Shown here piece by piece: positions 34,918 through 42,981 of a DNA stretch of 64,000 bases (the first letter of the stretch is position 1; the number at the start of each line of letters is the position of its first letter). Origin of the DNA: Rhizobium rhizogenes (GTDB lineage: Bacteria > Pseudomonadota > Alphaproteobacteria > Rhizobiales > Rhizobiaceae). The notes beneath the pieces were generated by a model. It saw only the letters and a list, made by a program, of their open reading frames with translations, was not told the origin of the DNA and searched no databases. Made by a program: the position numbers and the translations under genes. The stretch is from the NCBI RefSeq assembly GCF_002005205.3, contig NZ_CP019702.2:1926001-1990000 (forward strand), in the 5' to 3' direction.

Positions 34918-35940
34918 ATGCGTAATTTCGTTCCCAACGAACATGACAATGGCGTCACGATCTACTCGGAATGGCGTCCTGGCCAGCGCGTTCTCGTCAA
35001 TGGCGGCGCTGGTTTTCTTGGCTCCCATCTTTGCGAACGGCTGCTGGCCTGTGGGCACGAGGTGATCTGTCTCGACGATCTTTCGACGGGACGAACGGCG
35101 AATGTGGAGCATTTACGGGACAATAAGCGGTTTCTGCTGGTCGAGCACGACGTGCGCAAACCCTATGACATCGACGTCTCGCTGATCTTCAACTTCGCCT
35201 CGCCGGCATCGCCCCCGGATTACCAGCGCGATCCGGTCGGCACACTGCTCACCAATGTGCTCGGTGCCGTCAATGTGCTTGAGGTCGCGCGCAGATGCGG
35301 TGCAACCGTCGTGCAATCCTCCACTTCGGAAGTCTATGGCGATCCGCTCGTCAATCCGCAGCCGGAAAGCTATTTCGGCAATGTAAATACAATCGGGCCG
35401 CGAGCTTGTTACGATGAGGGCAAACGCAGCGCCGAAACGCTGTTTTTTGATTATCACCGCTGCCATGGCGTCGATATCAAGGTGGGACGCATCTTCAACA
35501 CCTATGGGCCGCGTATGCGCCCGGATGATGGGCGGGTGGTTTCCAACTTCATCGTGCAGGCGCTGAAGGGTGCCGATATCACCATTTATGGCGATGGCAG
35601 CCAGACGCGTTCCTTCTGCTATGTCGACGATCTGATCGACGGCTTCCTGCGTTTTTCGGCCAAGCCGAAGGATTGCACCGGGCCGATCAATCTCGGTAAT
35701 CCGAGCGAAATTCCGGTGCGGCAGCTGGCCGATATCGTCATCCGCATGACGGGTTCCCGCTCGCGCATCGTGCATCTGCCGGCTGCCATCGACGACCCGC
35801 AACAGCGCCGTCCGGATATTTCACGGGCGAAGGAGCAGCTCAGATGGCAACCACGTGTATCGCTCGAAATCGGGCTGGAAAAAACCATCGTCTATTTCGA
35901 TGCGCTGCTCGCTGGCAGGAAAGTGGCGGAGGCCGTATGA
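34918..35940 (+). CDS. NAD-dependent epimerase/dehydratase, UDP-glucuronate decarboxylase-like
   Basis: A 340-residue extended SDR. The cofactor motif is [11 protein letters not shown] (about residues 25-35), the catalytic pair is in YDEGKRSAE (YxxxK), and substrate motifs are [21 protein letters not shown] and [10 protein letters not shown]. These match UDP-xylose synthase (UDP-glucuronate decarboxylase) more than dTDP-glucose dehydratase. GGGGAGG lies about 7 nt before ATG 34918; an upstream in-frame ATG at 34831 has poorer support. It would supply a UDP-pentose for the neighbouring GT2 enzyme; that link is inferred. Confidence 0.88.
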   Translation: MRNFVPNEHDNGVTIYSEWRPGQRVLVNGGAGFLGSHLCERLLACGHEVICLDDLSTGRTANVEHLRDNKRFLLVEHDVRKPYDIDVSLIFNFASPASPPDYQRDPVGTLLTNVLGAVNVLEVARRCGATVVQSSTSEVYGDPLVNPQPESYFGNVNTIGPRACYDEGKRSAETLFFDYHRCHGVDIKVGRIFNTYGPRMRPDDGRVVSNFIVQALKGADITIYGDGSQTRSFCYVDDLIDGFLRFSAKPKDCTGPINLGNPSEIPVRQLADIVIRMTGSRSRIVHLPAAIDDPQQRRPDISRAKEQLRWQPRVSLEIGLEKTIVYFDALLAGRKVAEAV

Positions 35941-35941
35941 G

Positions 35942-36925
35942 ATGGCCCGCACAATCCTCGTCACGGGCGGGGCCGGATTCATAGGCAGCCACATCTGCAA
36001 GGCGCTGGCGCAATCCGGCTTCAAGCCCATCGCTTACGACAATCTTACGACCGGCCATGCGGATGCGGTTCGCTGGGGGCCCTTCATCGAAGGTGACATT
36101 CTCGATGGCCCCCTGCTGAGAGCCACGCTTCGGGAATTCTCGCCGGCCTTCGTCATCCATTGCGCGGCCAACGCCTATGTGGGCGAATCCGTGGAGGATC
36201 CGCGCAAATATTACCGCAACAATGTCGGCGGCAGTCTTTCACTGCTCGATGCGTGTCTCGACCAGAATATTGGCGGGCTGGTGTTTTCTTCCAGCTGCGC
36301 CACCTATGGCGTGCCGCCGCAATTGCCGATCCGTGAGGAAACGGCGCAGATACCGGTCAATCCTTACGGACGCACCAAGCTGATCTTCGAAATGGCGCTG
36401 GAAGATTATGCCGCTGCCTATGGCCTGCGTTTCGTGGCGCTGCGTTATTTCAATGCGGCCGGTGCCGACCCGGATGGCGAGCTTTGCGAACGCCATGAAC
36501 CGGAGACACATCTCATCCCGCGGGCACTGATGGCCGCTGCCGCAAGGCTGCCGCAACTCGACGTCTTCGGCGCGGATTACGAGACCAGTGACGGTACCTG
36601 CGTTCGCGACTACATCCATGTCAGCGACCTGGCCGATGCCCATGTGGCTGCCGTCAACTATCTGATTGACGGCGGTGAGACCCTGCGTGTCAATCTCGGC
36701 TCCGGCCACGGCACCTCTGTCGGTGAAATCATCCGGGCGATCCACCGCATCACGGGGCAGGATGTGCCGGTGCATTTCGGCGCAAGGCGCGCGGGCGATC
36801 CGCCGGCGCTCTTCGCCGATATTGAAAGGGCGAGGCAGGCGCTCGGCTTCGCACCCAAGCGGTCGGATATCGACACCATCATCCGCACGGCCGGTCCCGG
36901 TTTCGGACTGGAGGTGCGGTCATGA
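35942..36925 (+). CDS. galE: UDP-glucose 4-epimerase (GalE/ExoB-like)
   Basis: A 327-residue extended SDR that interconverts UDP-glucose and UDP-galactose. The NAD motif is TGGAGFIGSH (residues 8-17), followed by YDNLTTGH, SSSCATYGVPPQLPI, catalytic YGRTK, RYFNAAGADPDGE and DGTCVRDYIHVSDLADAH, all typical of GalE. It starts one base after the previous stop and overlaps the GT2 gene by 4 bp (ATGA). Other galE/exoB copies may exist elsewhere in the genome; this one looks dedicated to the cluster. Confidence 0.93.
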   Translation: MARTILVTGGAGFIGSHICKALAQSGFKPIAYDNLTTGHADAVRWGPFIEGDILDGPLLRATLREFSPAFVIHCAANAYVGESVEDPRKYYRNNVGGSLSLLDACLDQNIGGLVFSSSCATYGVPPQLPIREETAQIPVNPYGRTKLIFEMALEDYAAAYGLRFVALRYFNAAGADPDGELCERHEPETHLIPRALMAAAARLPQLDVFGADYETSDGTCVRDYIHVSDLADAHVAAVNYLIDGGETLRVNLGSGHGTSVGEIIRAIHRITGQDVPVHFGARRAGDPPALFADIERARQALGFAPKRSDIDTIIRTAGPGFGLEVRS

Positions 36926-38850
36926 GGGCTCGCTCCACCTCTTCGGTCGCATCGCCGCGCGCCGCAGGCGCGCTGCGGATGCTGCCTGTCTTTACCGGCT
37001 GGAACCGCATGGCCTATCGTCTCGGCATCGGCGGCTGGCTGGTGACACTTGCCTATTTCTGGCTCTGGTGGCTCGACCGCGATCGGGTGATCGACTGGCC
37101 CTATTATGTCATCGTCACGATGACGCTGGCCTGGATCACCCTTCTGCCATCCTATTTCATCTTCATCTTCCTGAACGCCAGGGTCGTTGACCGGCGGTCT
37201 CCTTTGCCTGCGGGCCGGGTGGCGATGGTCGTCACCAAGGCGCCGTCGGAACCTTTCGCCGTCGTGCGCAAGACGCTGCTGGCCATGCTGGAGCAGAAGG
37301 GGCTGGAATTCGACGTCTGGCTCGCGGATGAAGATCCGGATGCGCGGACGCTGGCCTGGTGCGGAGCGCATGGCGTTTTCGTCTCGACCCGCAAGGGTGT
37401 CGCCGATTATCACCGCAAGACCTGGCCGCGCCGCACGCGTTGCAAGGAAGGCAATCTCGCCTATTTCTACGATCATTACGGCTATGACCGTTATGACTTC
37501 GTCGCGCAATTCGACGCGGATCACGTGCCGCAACCGGATTATCTGCGTGAAATCATCCGCCCTTTTGCCGATCCCTCGGTTGGATATGTTTCCGCGCCGA
37601 GCCTATGCGATGCCAATGCCGCTGAAAGCTGGGCCGCGCGCGGCAGGCTTTATGCCGAGGCAAGCCTGCACGGCGCACTGCAGCTTGGTTATAATAGTGG
37701 CTGGGCGCCGCTCTGCATCGGCTCGCACTACGCCGTTCGCACGCAAGCGCTGCGGGAAGTGGGCGGTCTGGGGCCGGAGCTTGCCGAGGACCACTCCACC
37801 ACGCTTTTGATGAATGCCGGTGGCTGGCGCGGCGTTCATGCCGTCAACGCCATCGCCCATGGCGACGGGCCCGTGACCTTTGCCGATCTCATCGTGCAGG
37901 AATTCCAGTGGTCGCGCAGCCTGATGACGATCCTGCTGCAATATTCCGGGCGTTACGTGCCGAAGCTGACACCGCGCCTGAAATTCCAGTTTCTGTTTTC
38001 GCAGCTATGGTATCCGCTGTTTTCCGGCTTCATGGCGCTGATGTTCGTGCTTCCCGCCGTCGCCCTGATGCGAGGCCATGTGCTGGTCAACGCCTCCTAT
38101 CCGGCGTTTCTGGCGCATTTCCTGCCGATTTCGCTGATCATGATCGTATTTGCCTTCTTCTGGCGGGCGACGGGCGCTTTTCGCCCGCATGATGCGAAAC
38201 TCTTCAGCTGGGAAGCGATGGTATTCCTGTTTCTGCGCTGGCCATGGTCGCTGATGGGTGTGCTGGCGGCGATACGCGACACGATCCGTGGCGATTTCGT
38301 GGATTTTCGTATTACGCCCAAGGGCACGCAGGCCAAACCGCCGCTGCCTCTGCGGGTCATCGCGCCCTATATGGTGCTGGCGGCGGTGAGCCTTCTTGCC
38401 ATGGTGCTGGCGCCGCGCGACAGCGGGGCGGAGGGCTTCTTCATTTTCGGGGCGATCAATGTGGCGATCTATGCGGGGCTTTCCGTGTTCCTGCTTGTTC
38501 GCCACACGATCGAAAACGGTTTGCCACGGCTGCCGACCCTGCGCGGCGGTGCGACTGCTGCTGCCTGTTCACTGTTGCTTGTCGCGGGCAGTGCCGTGGA
38601 GCTCAGTTCCCATGCGATTGGCGGGCTGGAAGCCCTGTCGCACGGGCAGCCCTACGTCACCTTCACCGAAACGCGCTTCACGGTTGCCGGTGCAGGCGCG
38701 GAGGGCGCGAGATCGGTGCGCCTGAAGCTGCGCATCACCTTGCCGGGTCTGCCCGGATATCAGGAGATGCAGGCGGAACCGGCGGTCGTGCCATCGCCCG
38801 CGGTGGCAACCGGAGAAATCATGCTGGCCGACAATAGGGTCGGGCAATAG
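36922..38850 (+). CDS. polytopic GT2 glycosyltransferase (polysaccharide synthase)
   Basis: A 642-residue inner-membrane processive-type glycosyltransferase. Two spans at about residues 36-86, then a cytoplasmic GT-A domain with DED (136-138), DAD in FDADH (198-200), ED in AEDHSTT (289-290) and QEFQWSR (326-330, in the place of QxxRW). About five to seven further spans follow to residue about 560, then a soluble tail. No PilZ domain is seen, unlike the cellulose synthase. Linked to two nucleotide-sugar enzymes. The product polymer is unknown. Confidence 0.9.
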   Translation: MRARSTSSVASPRAAGALRMLPVFTGWNRMAYRLGIGGWLVTLAYFWLWWLDRDRVIDWPYYVIVTMTLAWITLLPSYFIFIFLNARVVDRRSPLPAGRVAMVVTKAPSEPFAVVRKTLLAMLEQKGLEFDVWLADEDPDARTLAWCGAHGVFVSTRKGVADYHRKTWPRRTRCKEGNLAYFYDHYGYDRYDFVAQFDADHVPQPDYLREIIRPFADPSVGYVSAPSLCDANAAESWAARGRLYAEASLHGALQLGYNSGWAPLCIGSHYAVRTQALREVGGLGPELAEDHSTTLLMNAGGWRGVHAVNAIAHGDGPVTFADLIVQEFQWSRSLMTILLQYSGRYVPKLTPRLKFQFLFSQLWYPLFSGFMALMFVLPAVALMRGHVLVNASYPAFLAHFLPISLIMIVFAFFWRATGAFRPHDAKLFSWEAMVFLFLRWPWSLMGVLAAIRDTIRGDFVDFRITPKGTQAKPPLPLRVIAPYMVLAAVSLLAMVLAPRDSGAEGFFIFGAINVAIYAGLSVFLLVRHTIENGLPRLPTLRGGATAAACSLLLVAGSAVELSSHAIGGLEALSHGQPYVTFTETRFTVAGAGAEGARSVRLKLRITLPGLPGYQEMQAEPAVVPSPAVATGEIMLADNRVGQ

Positions 38851-38865
38851 AAGGAGGAGGCTGTG

Positions 38866-39369
38866 ATGAGAACAACAATAAGCAAATGCGGATTCTCCGC
38901 TTTCGTACTCAGTCTTGCGGTGATCGCGCCCAGTGCCGTCCACGCCGCAGGCGGCACGAAGACGCCGAAACCGCTCAGAACCAGCGAAGTCGTGGACATG
39001 TACTTCGACAAGACCTGGAAATGGGATACGGGCGGCGGCCGCTTCATTGCCGACGGCCGCAAATTCATCGCCGCGACGGAAGAAAAAGGCAGGAAGTCCG
39101 TCGGCGAAGGCCGCTGGACTGTCGATGCCAACGGAACGCTGTGCATGCGCGCCACATGGAAAAGCGGGGCGGGAAGCGGCAAGGCCGATACCTGCTTCGA
39201 CCACGGCCGCATCGGCAAGGTGCTCTACCAGCGCAAGCAGGGCGGTCAATGGTATGTGTTCCGGCACAACCCGCCGAGGCCTGGCGATGAATTCCTGAAA
39301 CTTGTCCGCAAGGACGACGTCACCCCGCAGATCGCCGCCTATGACAAGGCGATGACGGCGACGCGGTAG
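38866..39369 (+). CDS. secreted DUF995-like protein
   Basis: A 167-residue protein with a signal peptide (ISKCGFSAFVLSLAVIAPSAVHA, cut near residue 27). The mature domain resembles the rhizobial DUF995 family: TSEVVDMYFDKTWKWDTGGGRFIADGRKF, then GEGRWTVDANGTLCM and WYVFRHN. AAGGAGG at 38851-38857 serves ATG 38866 (a GTG 3 bp upstream is an alternative). Members often sit next to exopolysaccharide genes. Function is unknown; it is 12 bp from the GH26-like gene. Confidence 0.82.
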   Translation: MRTTISKCGFSAFVLSLAVIAPSAVHAAGGTKTPKPLRTSEVVDMYFDKTWKWDTGGGRFIADGRKFIAATEEKGRKSVGEGRWTVDANGTLCMRATWKSGAGSGKADTCFDHGRIGKVLYQRKQGGQWYVFRHNPPRPGDEFLKLVRKDDVTPQIAAYDKAMTATR

Positions 39370-39382
39370 GGAGGAAAGTGTC

Positions 39383-40345
39383 ATGCAGATAACCAGAAGA
39401 AGATTGCTCTTCGCAAGCGGAGCTGCTGTCGCTTTTTCAGGCAGCATGTACCCCATGTTCAAACTGGACGCGCAGGGTGTCGCGCCCATGGGCTCCACGG
39501 GCATGAAGACGCTTGCCGACAAACGCCCGACATTACATGCGGACGGCATCCGCTTCGGCGCCTACGATCCGCACGGCGATTTCACCGGACAGGCCGGGGT
39601 GGCGACGGAGCATCTGTTCCTGCCTTGGGAAGACGTGGATCTCGACAGCCTTGCGCTTGCCGACGCCTACGCTCTGGAGCGCAAGCGCAATGTACTGATC
39701 ACCGTCGAGCCCTGGTCGTGGGACGTCAACTGGCGGCTTTCGTCCGACGAGTTGCGTCGCAAGGTGCTGGGCGGCGACTACGACAAGAACATGCAGGCGA
39801 TTGCCGCCCGCATGTCGGCGATGAAAAGTCCGTTGATCCTGCGTTGGGGACAGGAAATGGAAGACATGTCCGGTCGCTTTTCGTGGTCGGGCTGGAACCC
39901 GCAGGATTACATCACGGCCTATAAACGCGTGGTGGACATGACCCGCAGGGCGGTTCCAGGTGTCAAGGTGATGTGGTCTCCCAAGGGCCTCGATGGGCTG
40001 CGGGCGTATTATCCCGGCGATAACTATGCCGATCTTGTCGGCCTGTCGGTCTTCGGTCTCGAAGACTACGACAAGATCGAATATGGCGGACCGAAGACTT
40101 TCTCCGATCTGCTGCGCAAGGGATACGGCCTCGTCGAAAACCTCAACCGGCCGGTCTGGGTTGCTGAACTCGGATATGAGGGTGGCGATTCCTATGTTCG
40201 CCCGTGGATGAACGACGTGACGCTGAAACAGGCGGATTTTCCGAAGCTGGAAGAGGTCGTCTATTTCAACGACAAGGACGTGCACCCCTGGCCGCACAAT
40301 CTCGGCAAGCCCGACTGGCGCGTGGTGCGTCCGGCCAAGGCCTGA
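39383..40345 (+). CDS. exported GH26-like glycoside hydrolase
   Basis: A 320-residue protein with a twin-arginine-like start (MQITRRRLLFASGAAVAFSG). The (beta/alpha)8 domain has a likely acid/base Glu in RWGQEMEDM (E158) and a likely nucleophile in WVAELGYEG (E262), as in GH26 and related clan A enzymes, although the His usually before the acid/base is Gln here. It follows a GT2 synthase, as BcsZ follows BcsAB, so it may trim or release the polymer made there. The linkage attacked is unknown. Confidence 0.83.
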   Translation: MQITRRRLLFASGAAVAFSGSMYPMFKLDAQGVAPMGSTGMKTLADKRPTLHADGIRFGAYDPHGDFTGQAGVATEHLFLPWEDVDLDSLALADAYALERKRNVLITVEPWSWDVNWRLSSDELRRKVLGGDYDKNMQAIAARMSAMKSPLILRWGQEMEDMSGRFSWSGWNPQDYITAYKRVVDMTRRAVPGVKVMWSPKGLDGLRAYYPGDNYADLVGLSVFGLEDYDKIEYGGPKTFSDLLRKGYGLVENLNRPVWVAELGYEGGDSYVRPWMNDVTLKQADFPKLEEVVYFNDKDVHPWPHNLGKPDWRVVRPAKA

Positions 40346-40354
40346 CTGAGGCCG

Positions 40355-40384
40355 GAGCGGGCCGAGCGGACGCCCGGCCCGCTC
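40355..40384. terminator. bidirectional hairpin between convergent genes
   Basis: GAGCGGGCCG and CGGCCCGCTC form a perfect 10-bp stem with a 10-nt loop, between the hydrolase gene and the convergent epimerase gene. Confidence 0.65.
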
Positions 40385-40397
40385 GCCCGCCCGGACA

Positions 40398-41582
40398 TTA
40401 TCCACTGACCGCCAGCACGGCTTCTGCCTCATAGATGGCGCAAACGATGTGATAGAAGGTGCTGGCCGGTGCCGGCTCGTCGATCATCGGCCTGTCGGCC
40501 GGCCATTTGTCGAACCACAGGCCCCTGACCGGCGTATCGAGGAACGGCTGCAGCGCACCGATGGCCCTGAGGCCGGACGCAAGGTAACGTTGCCGCTCCT
40601 CGCCGCCCGTCACGCTGGCAAGCCGCACGGCCGCCTTCAGCCATTCCGTCTGCGGCCATAGTCGCGCCAACCCGTCATGCACCGAAAAATCATCATAGAG
40701 GCTCATCACCGCCACCTTGCGCCGCGGGCAGATGCCATGCTCTTCGCCGATCTCGAACAGGCGTTTGGCCTTGTCGATCGCCTCGCCGTTGTTGCGCAGG
40801 CTGCCCCAGCGCACCAGCAGCCAGGCCCATTCGAACTGATGGCCGGGCTCCATGATCCGGCCCTTGTCGCTCGCATGCGGTGTCCAGTCATGGCCGAAGA
40901 ATTCGCGCAGGCCCCCATTGCCGCCATCGATGAAGCGGGTGAGCGCAAGGTCGGCGATCTCGTCGGCCAAAGCCGCCCATGGACCATCCGGATCCTGCGT
41001 CTCCCAGGCCAGCATCGCTTCGAACAGATGCATGTGCGGATTGGAGCAGAGCGGCGTGCGCGGCGGGTTCGCCTCCTCGAAACCGGCGAGGGGATGTTTG
41101 TAGTCGCGCTTGAGGATGGCGAGAATATCCAGCGCCCGGCCGCGCATCTCGTCCTTGCGCTCGGGAAGGCTTGCGGCGGTCTGGGCGGCGGCGAAAAGCG
41201 CAAAGGCCTGATTGTAAAGATCGAAGGTGGGATCGATCAGCCGTCCGGCCTGGTCGGCGAGGTTGCCGTAAAGGCCATTATCGAGACGGTAGACCTTTTC
41301 GAACCAGCTCAGACCATGCAGGAGCGCGTCTTTCCACGGGCCCTGCCAGCCATGCTGGCCGGCGGCGGCAAAACAATAGGCCTGACGCGGCTGCACACGG
41401 GCGCGGCGGTCATCGGAAAAAACCGGTTTCGCATCCTGACCGAGGCGCTCGTAAAAGCCGCCATCCGGGCGGGCGGAGCCGACCTCCCACCACAAGGGCA
41501 GCGCATCCTCATCCAGCCATTTCCGTAATGTCCCGACCTCTTCGCAAAGCGCCTGGGCGGCACTCGGAAATTGCACTGTCAT
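40398..41582 (-). CDS. AGE-family sugar isomerase/epimerase
   Basis: A 394-residue (alpha/alpha)6-barrel protein of the N-acylglucosamine 2-epimerase family, cytosolic. Conserved segments are RARVQPRQAYCFAAAGQ, RTPLCSNPHMHLFEAMLAWE, IMEPGHQFEWAWLLVRW and SVHDGLARLWPQTEW, with the catalytic histidines in NPHMH, PGHQFEW and the C-terminal STFYHIV. Members include mannose isomerase, YihS and cellobiose epimerase; the specificity cannot be read from sequence. It may recycle sugars from the polysaccharide released next door. Confidence 0.88.
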   Translation of the reverse strand: MTVQFPSAAQALCEEVGTLRKWLDEDALPLWWEVGSARPDGGFYERLGQDAKPVFSDDRRARVQPRQAYCFAAAGQHGWQGPWKDALLHGLSWFEKVYRLDNGLYGNLADQAGRLIDPTFDLYNQAFALFAAAQTAASLPERKDEMRGRALDILAILKRDYKHPLAGFEEANPPRTPLCSNPHMHLFEAMLAWETQDPDGPWAALADEIADLALTRFIDGGNGGLREFFGHDWTPHASDKGRIMEPGHQFEWAWLLVRWGSLRNNGEAIDKAKRLFEIGEEHGICPRRKVAVMSLYDDFSVHDGLARLWPQTEWLKAAVRLASVTGGEERQRYLASGLRAIGALQPFLDTPVRGLWFDKWPADRPMIDEPAPASTFYHIVCAIYEAEAVLAVSG

Positions 41583-41918
41583 AGCTCAACTCTCTGTTTT
41601 TACAGGTGAATGAAAAAATAGGTCAATAAAAATACGCAAATATGAAAGCAAGTAGATCATGGGATATATTGCGCTGCAACCGTAAAAATTATCGACCTCA
41701 CCGGGAGCGAACCCCTGGTGGCGCGATTGGTTCCGCAATTCATCCCCGCAAGGCAGGATCAAAAACGATTCGAAATTCATAAAGTGTCAGAAATTACAAC
41801 GAAAATTTGAGATTGCTTATTCGTAGTCCTCACGTATTTCGTAACAATGGTCTGGTCATTAGTGATTCGGTCTCCTTTTAACCTGGGCGGCGTTGGGGAA
41901 ACAAAGGGGCGCAAGGCA
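41583..41918. other. 336-bp region upstream of the cellulose operon
   Basis: No gene seen. It contains AT-rich stretches near 41625-41690, an imperfect dyad around CACCGGGAGC...CCCCTGGTGG (about 41699-41720) and further AT-rich sequence to 41870. It is the likely promoter region of bcsN-bcsA. No known operator could be assigned. Confidence 0.5.
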
Positions 41919-42914
41919 GTGAAAGTTTCTGCCTATACTTCATTGCTGTTCTCCATTGTGGTTCTTTCGGGCTGCAATACTCCCGCGGGCGTTCGTTCGT
42001 TCGGGGGCGCGCAGATGTTGTCCCCGTCCGAGGCGCTGATCTTCCCGCCGCCGGGCGGCCCGGAGATCGTCACCGTGGTCAGCCGCACCTATTCGAACGC
42101 CGTTGCGCAGCAGGTCATATTGCGATCCGAGGCCGCCACGCCCGGACAGAACTATATCAAGGCCGAATTTTTCGGCCCGCAGCAGGCCGGCGATACGGAT
42201 CGTGACGCCCTGACTTTCACCGGTTTCAGGTCCGCATCCGTCGCGCGCGAAATCCGCGCGGAGTTTCCGGGCGAAAACATCGCCATGTCGGCGAATTACC
42301 TGCAGAACGGTTATGGCGCCTTCTCCTATGCCGCCGGTAACGGCCGGGGCGATGACACATGCCTTTATGGCTGGCAGGATATACGCTCGCCGGAAAGCAT
42401 GCGGCAGGACTTCCGCAATCTCGGGCGCATCAAGGTGCGACTGCGCCTCTGCCAGTCCGGTGCGAGCGTCGAGCGGCTGCTGGCGGTGATGTATAATTAC
42501 ACGATCACAGGCACTTATGCTTCGCAAAGCTGGAACCCTTACGGCACGCCGCAGCCGGTGGATAAAAACCTCGGACGGCCGGGCCACCCGGTCTATCCCG
42601 TCAGGGCGGATGACGTGCCGATGCGGCCCGGTGGCGAGGTGACCGCCAGCGTGCCGGCACGGCCTGCCCGTCGCGTCGCCGCCGTCGCGCCCGTGCAGCC
42701 GGAACCACAGCCGCTTCCGCCCGTTGCTTCTGTCAGTATTCCGTCGCCCGCATCGGCCGGCGCGCCGGCCCAGCCTGCGCGGCCAGCGGTTGCGGGCCGG
42801 CGCGGCGAGGGTGATCCGGCGGAGAGCAGCCCGCAGTCGTCGCAGGTTCCGCAGGTGTCCATTCCCTCGCCAGCCTGTCTCACCGGAGCGGGAACGGCGC
42901 CGGGATGCAGATGA
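41919..42914 (+). CDS. bcsN: BcsN-like cellulose biosynthesis lipoprotein
   Basis: A 331-residue protein. I start it at GTG 41919, which gives a lipoprotein signal VKVSAYTSLLFSIVVLSGC with lipidation at C19; AAGGGGCGCAAGG lies upstream. An ATG at 41847 would hide the signal. The middle (residues about 40-210, SEALIFPPPGGPEIVTVVSRTYSN... LAVMYNYTITG) matches the BcsN family found first in alphaproteobacterial cellulose operons. The tail is Pro/Ala-rich. It probably acts in the periplasm with BcsB. Confidence 0.88.
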   Translation: MKVSAYTSLLFSIVVLSGCNTPAGVRSFGGAQMLSPSEALIFPPPGGPEIVTVVSRTYSNAVAQQVILRSEAATPGQNYIKAEFFGPQQAGDTDRDALTFTGFRSASVAREIRAEFPGENIAMSANYLQNGYGAFSYAAGNGRGDDTCLYGWQDIRSPESMRQDFRNLGRIKVRLRLCQSGASVERLLAVMYNYTITGTYASQSWNPYGTPQPVDKNLGRPGHPVYPVRADDVPMRPGGEVTASVPARPARRVAAVAPVQPEPQPLPPVASVSIPSPASAGAPAQPARPAVAGRRGEGDPAESSPQSSQVPQVSIPSPACLTGAGTAPGCR

Positions 42915-42981
42915 TCCGGGGAAGTAGTGCGGCAATTCCGGGCCGAGATTCCGGATGGGGAAGAGAACGGAAAGTTTCTGG

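Noticed and set aside
41586..41780. 64-codon minus-strand frame upstream of the AGE-family gene
   Set aside because: It lies in AT-rich promoter DNA, has no ribosome binding site and no family match.
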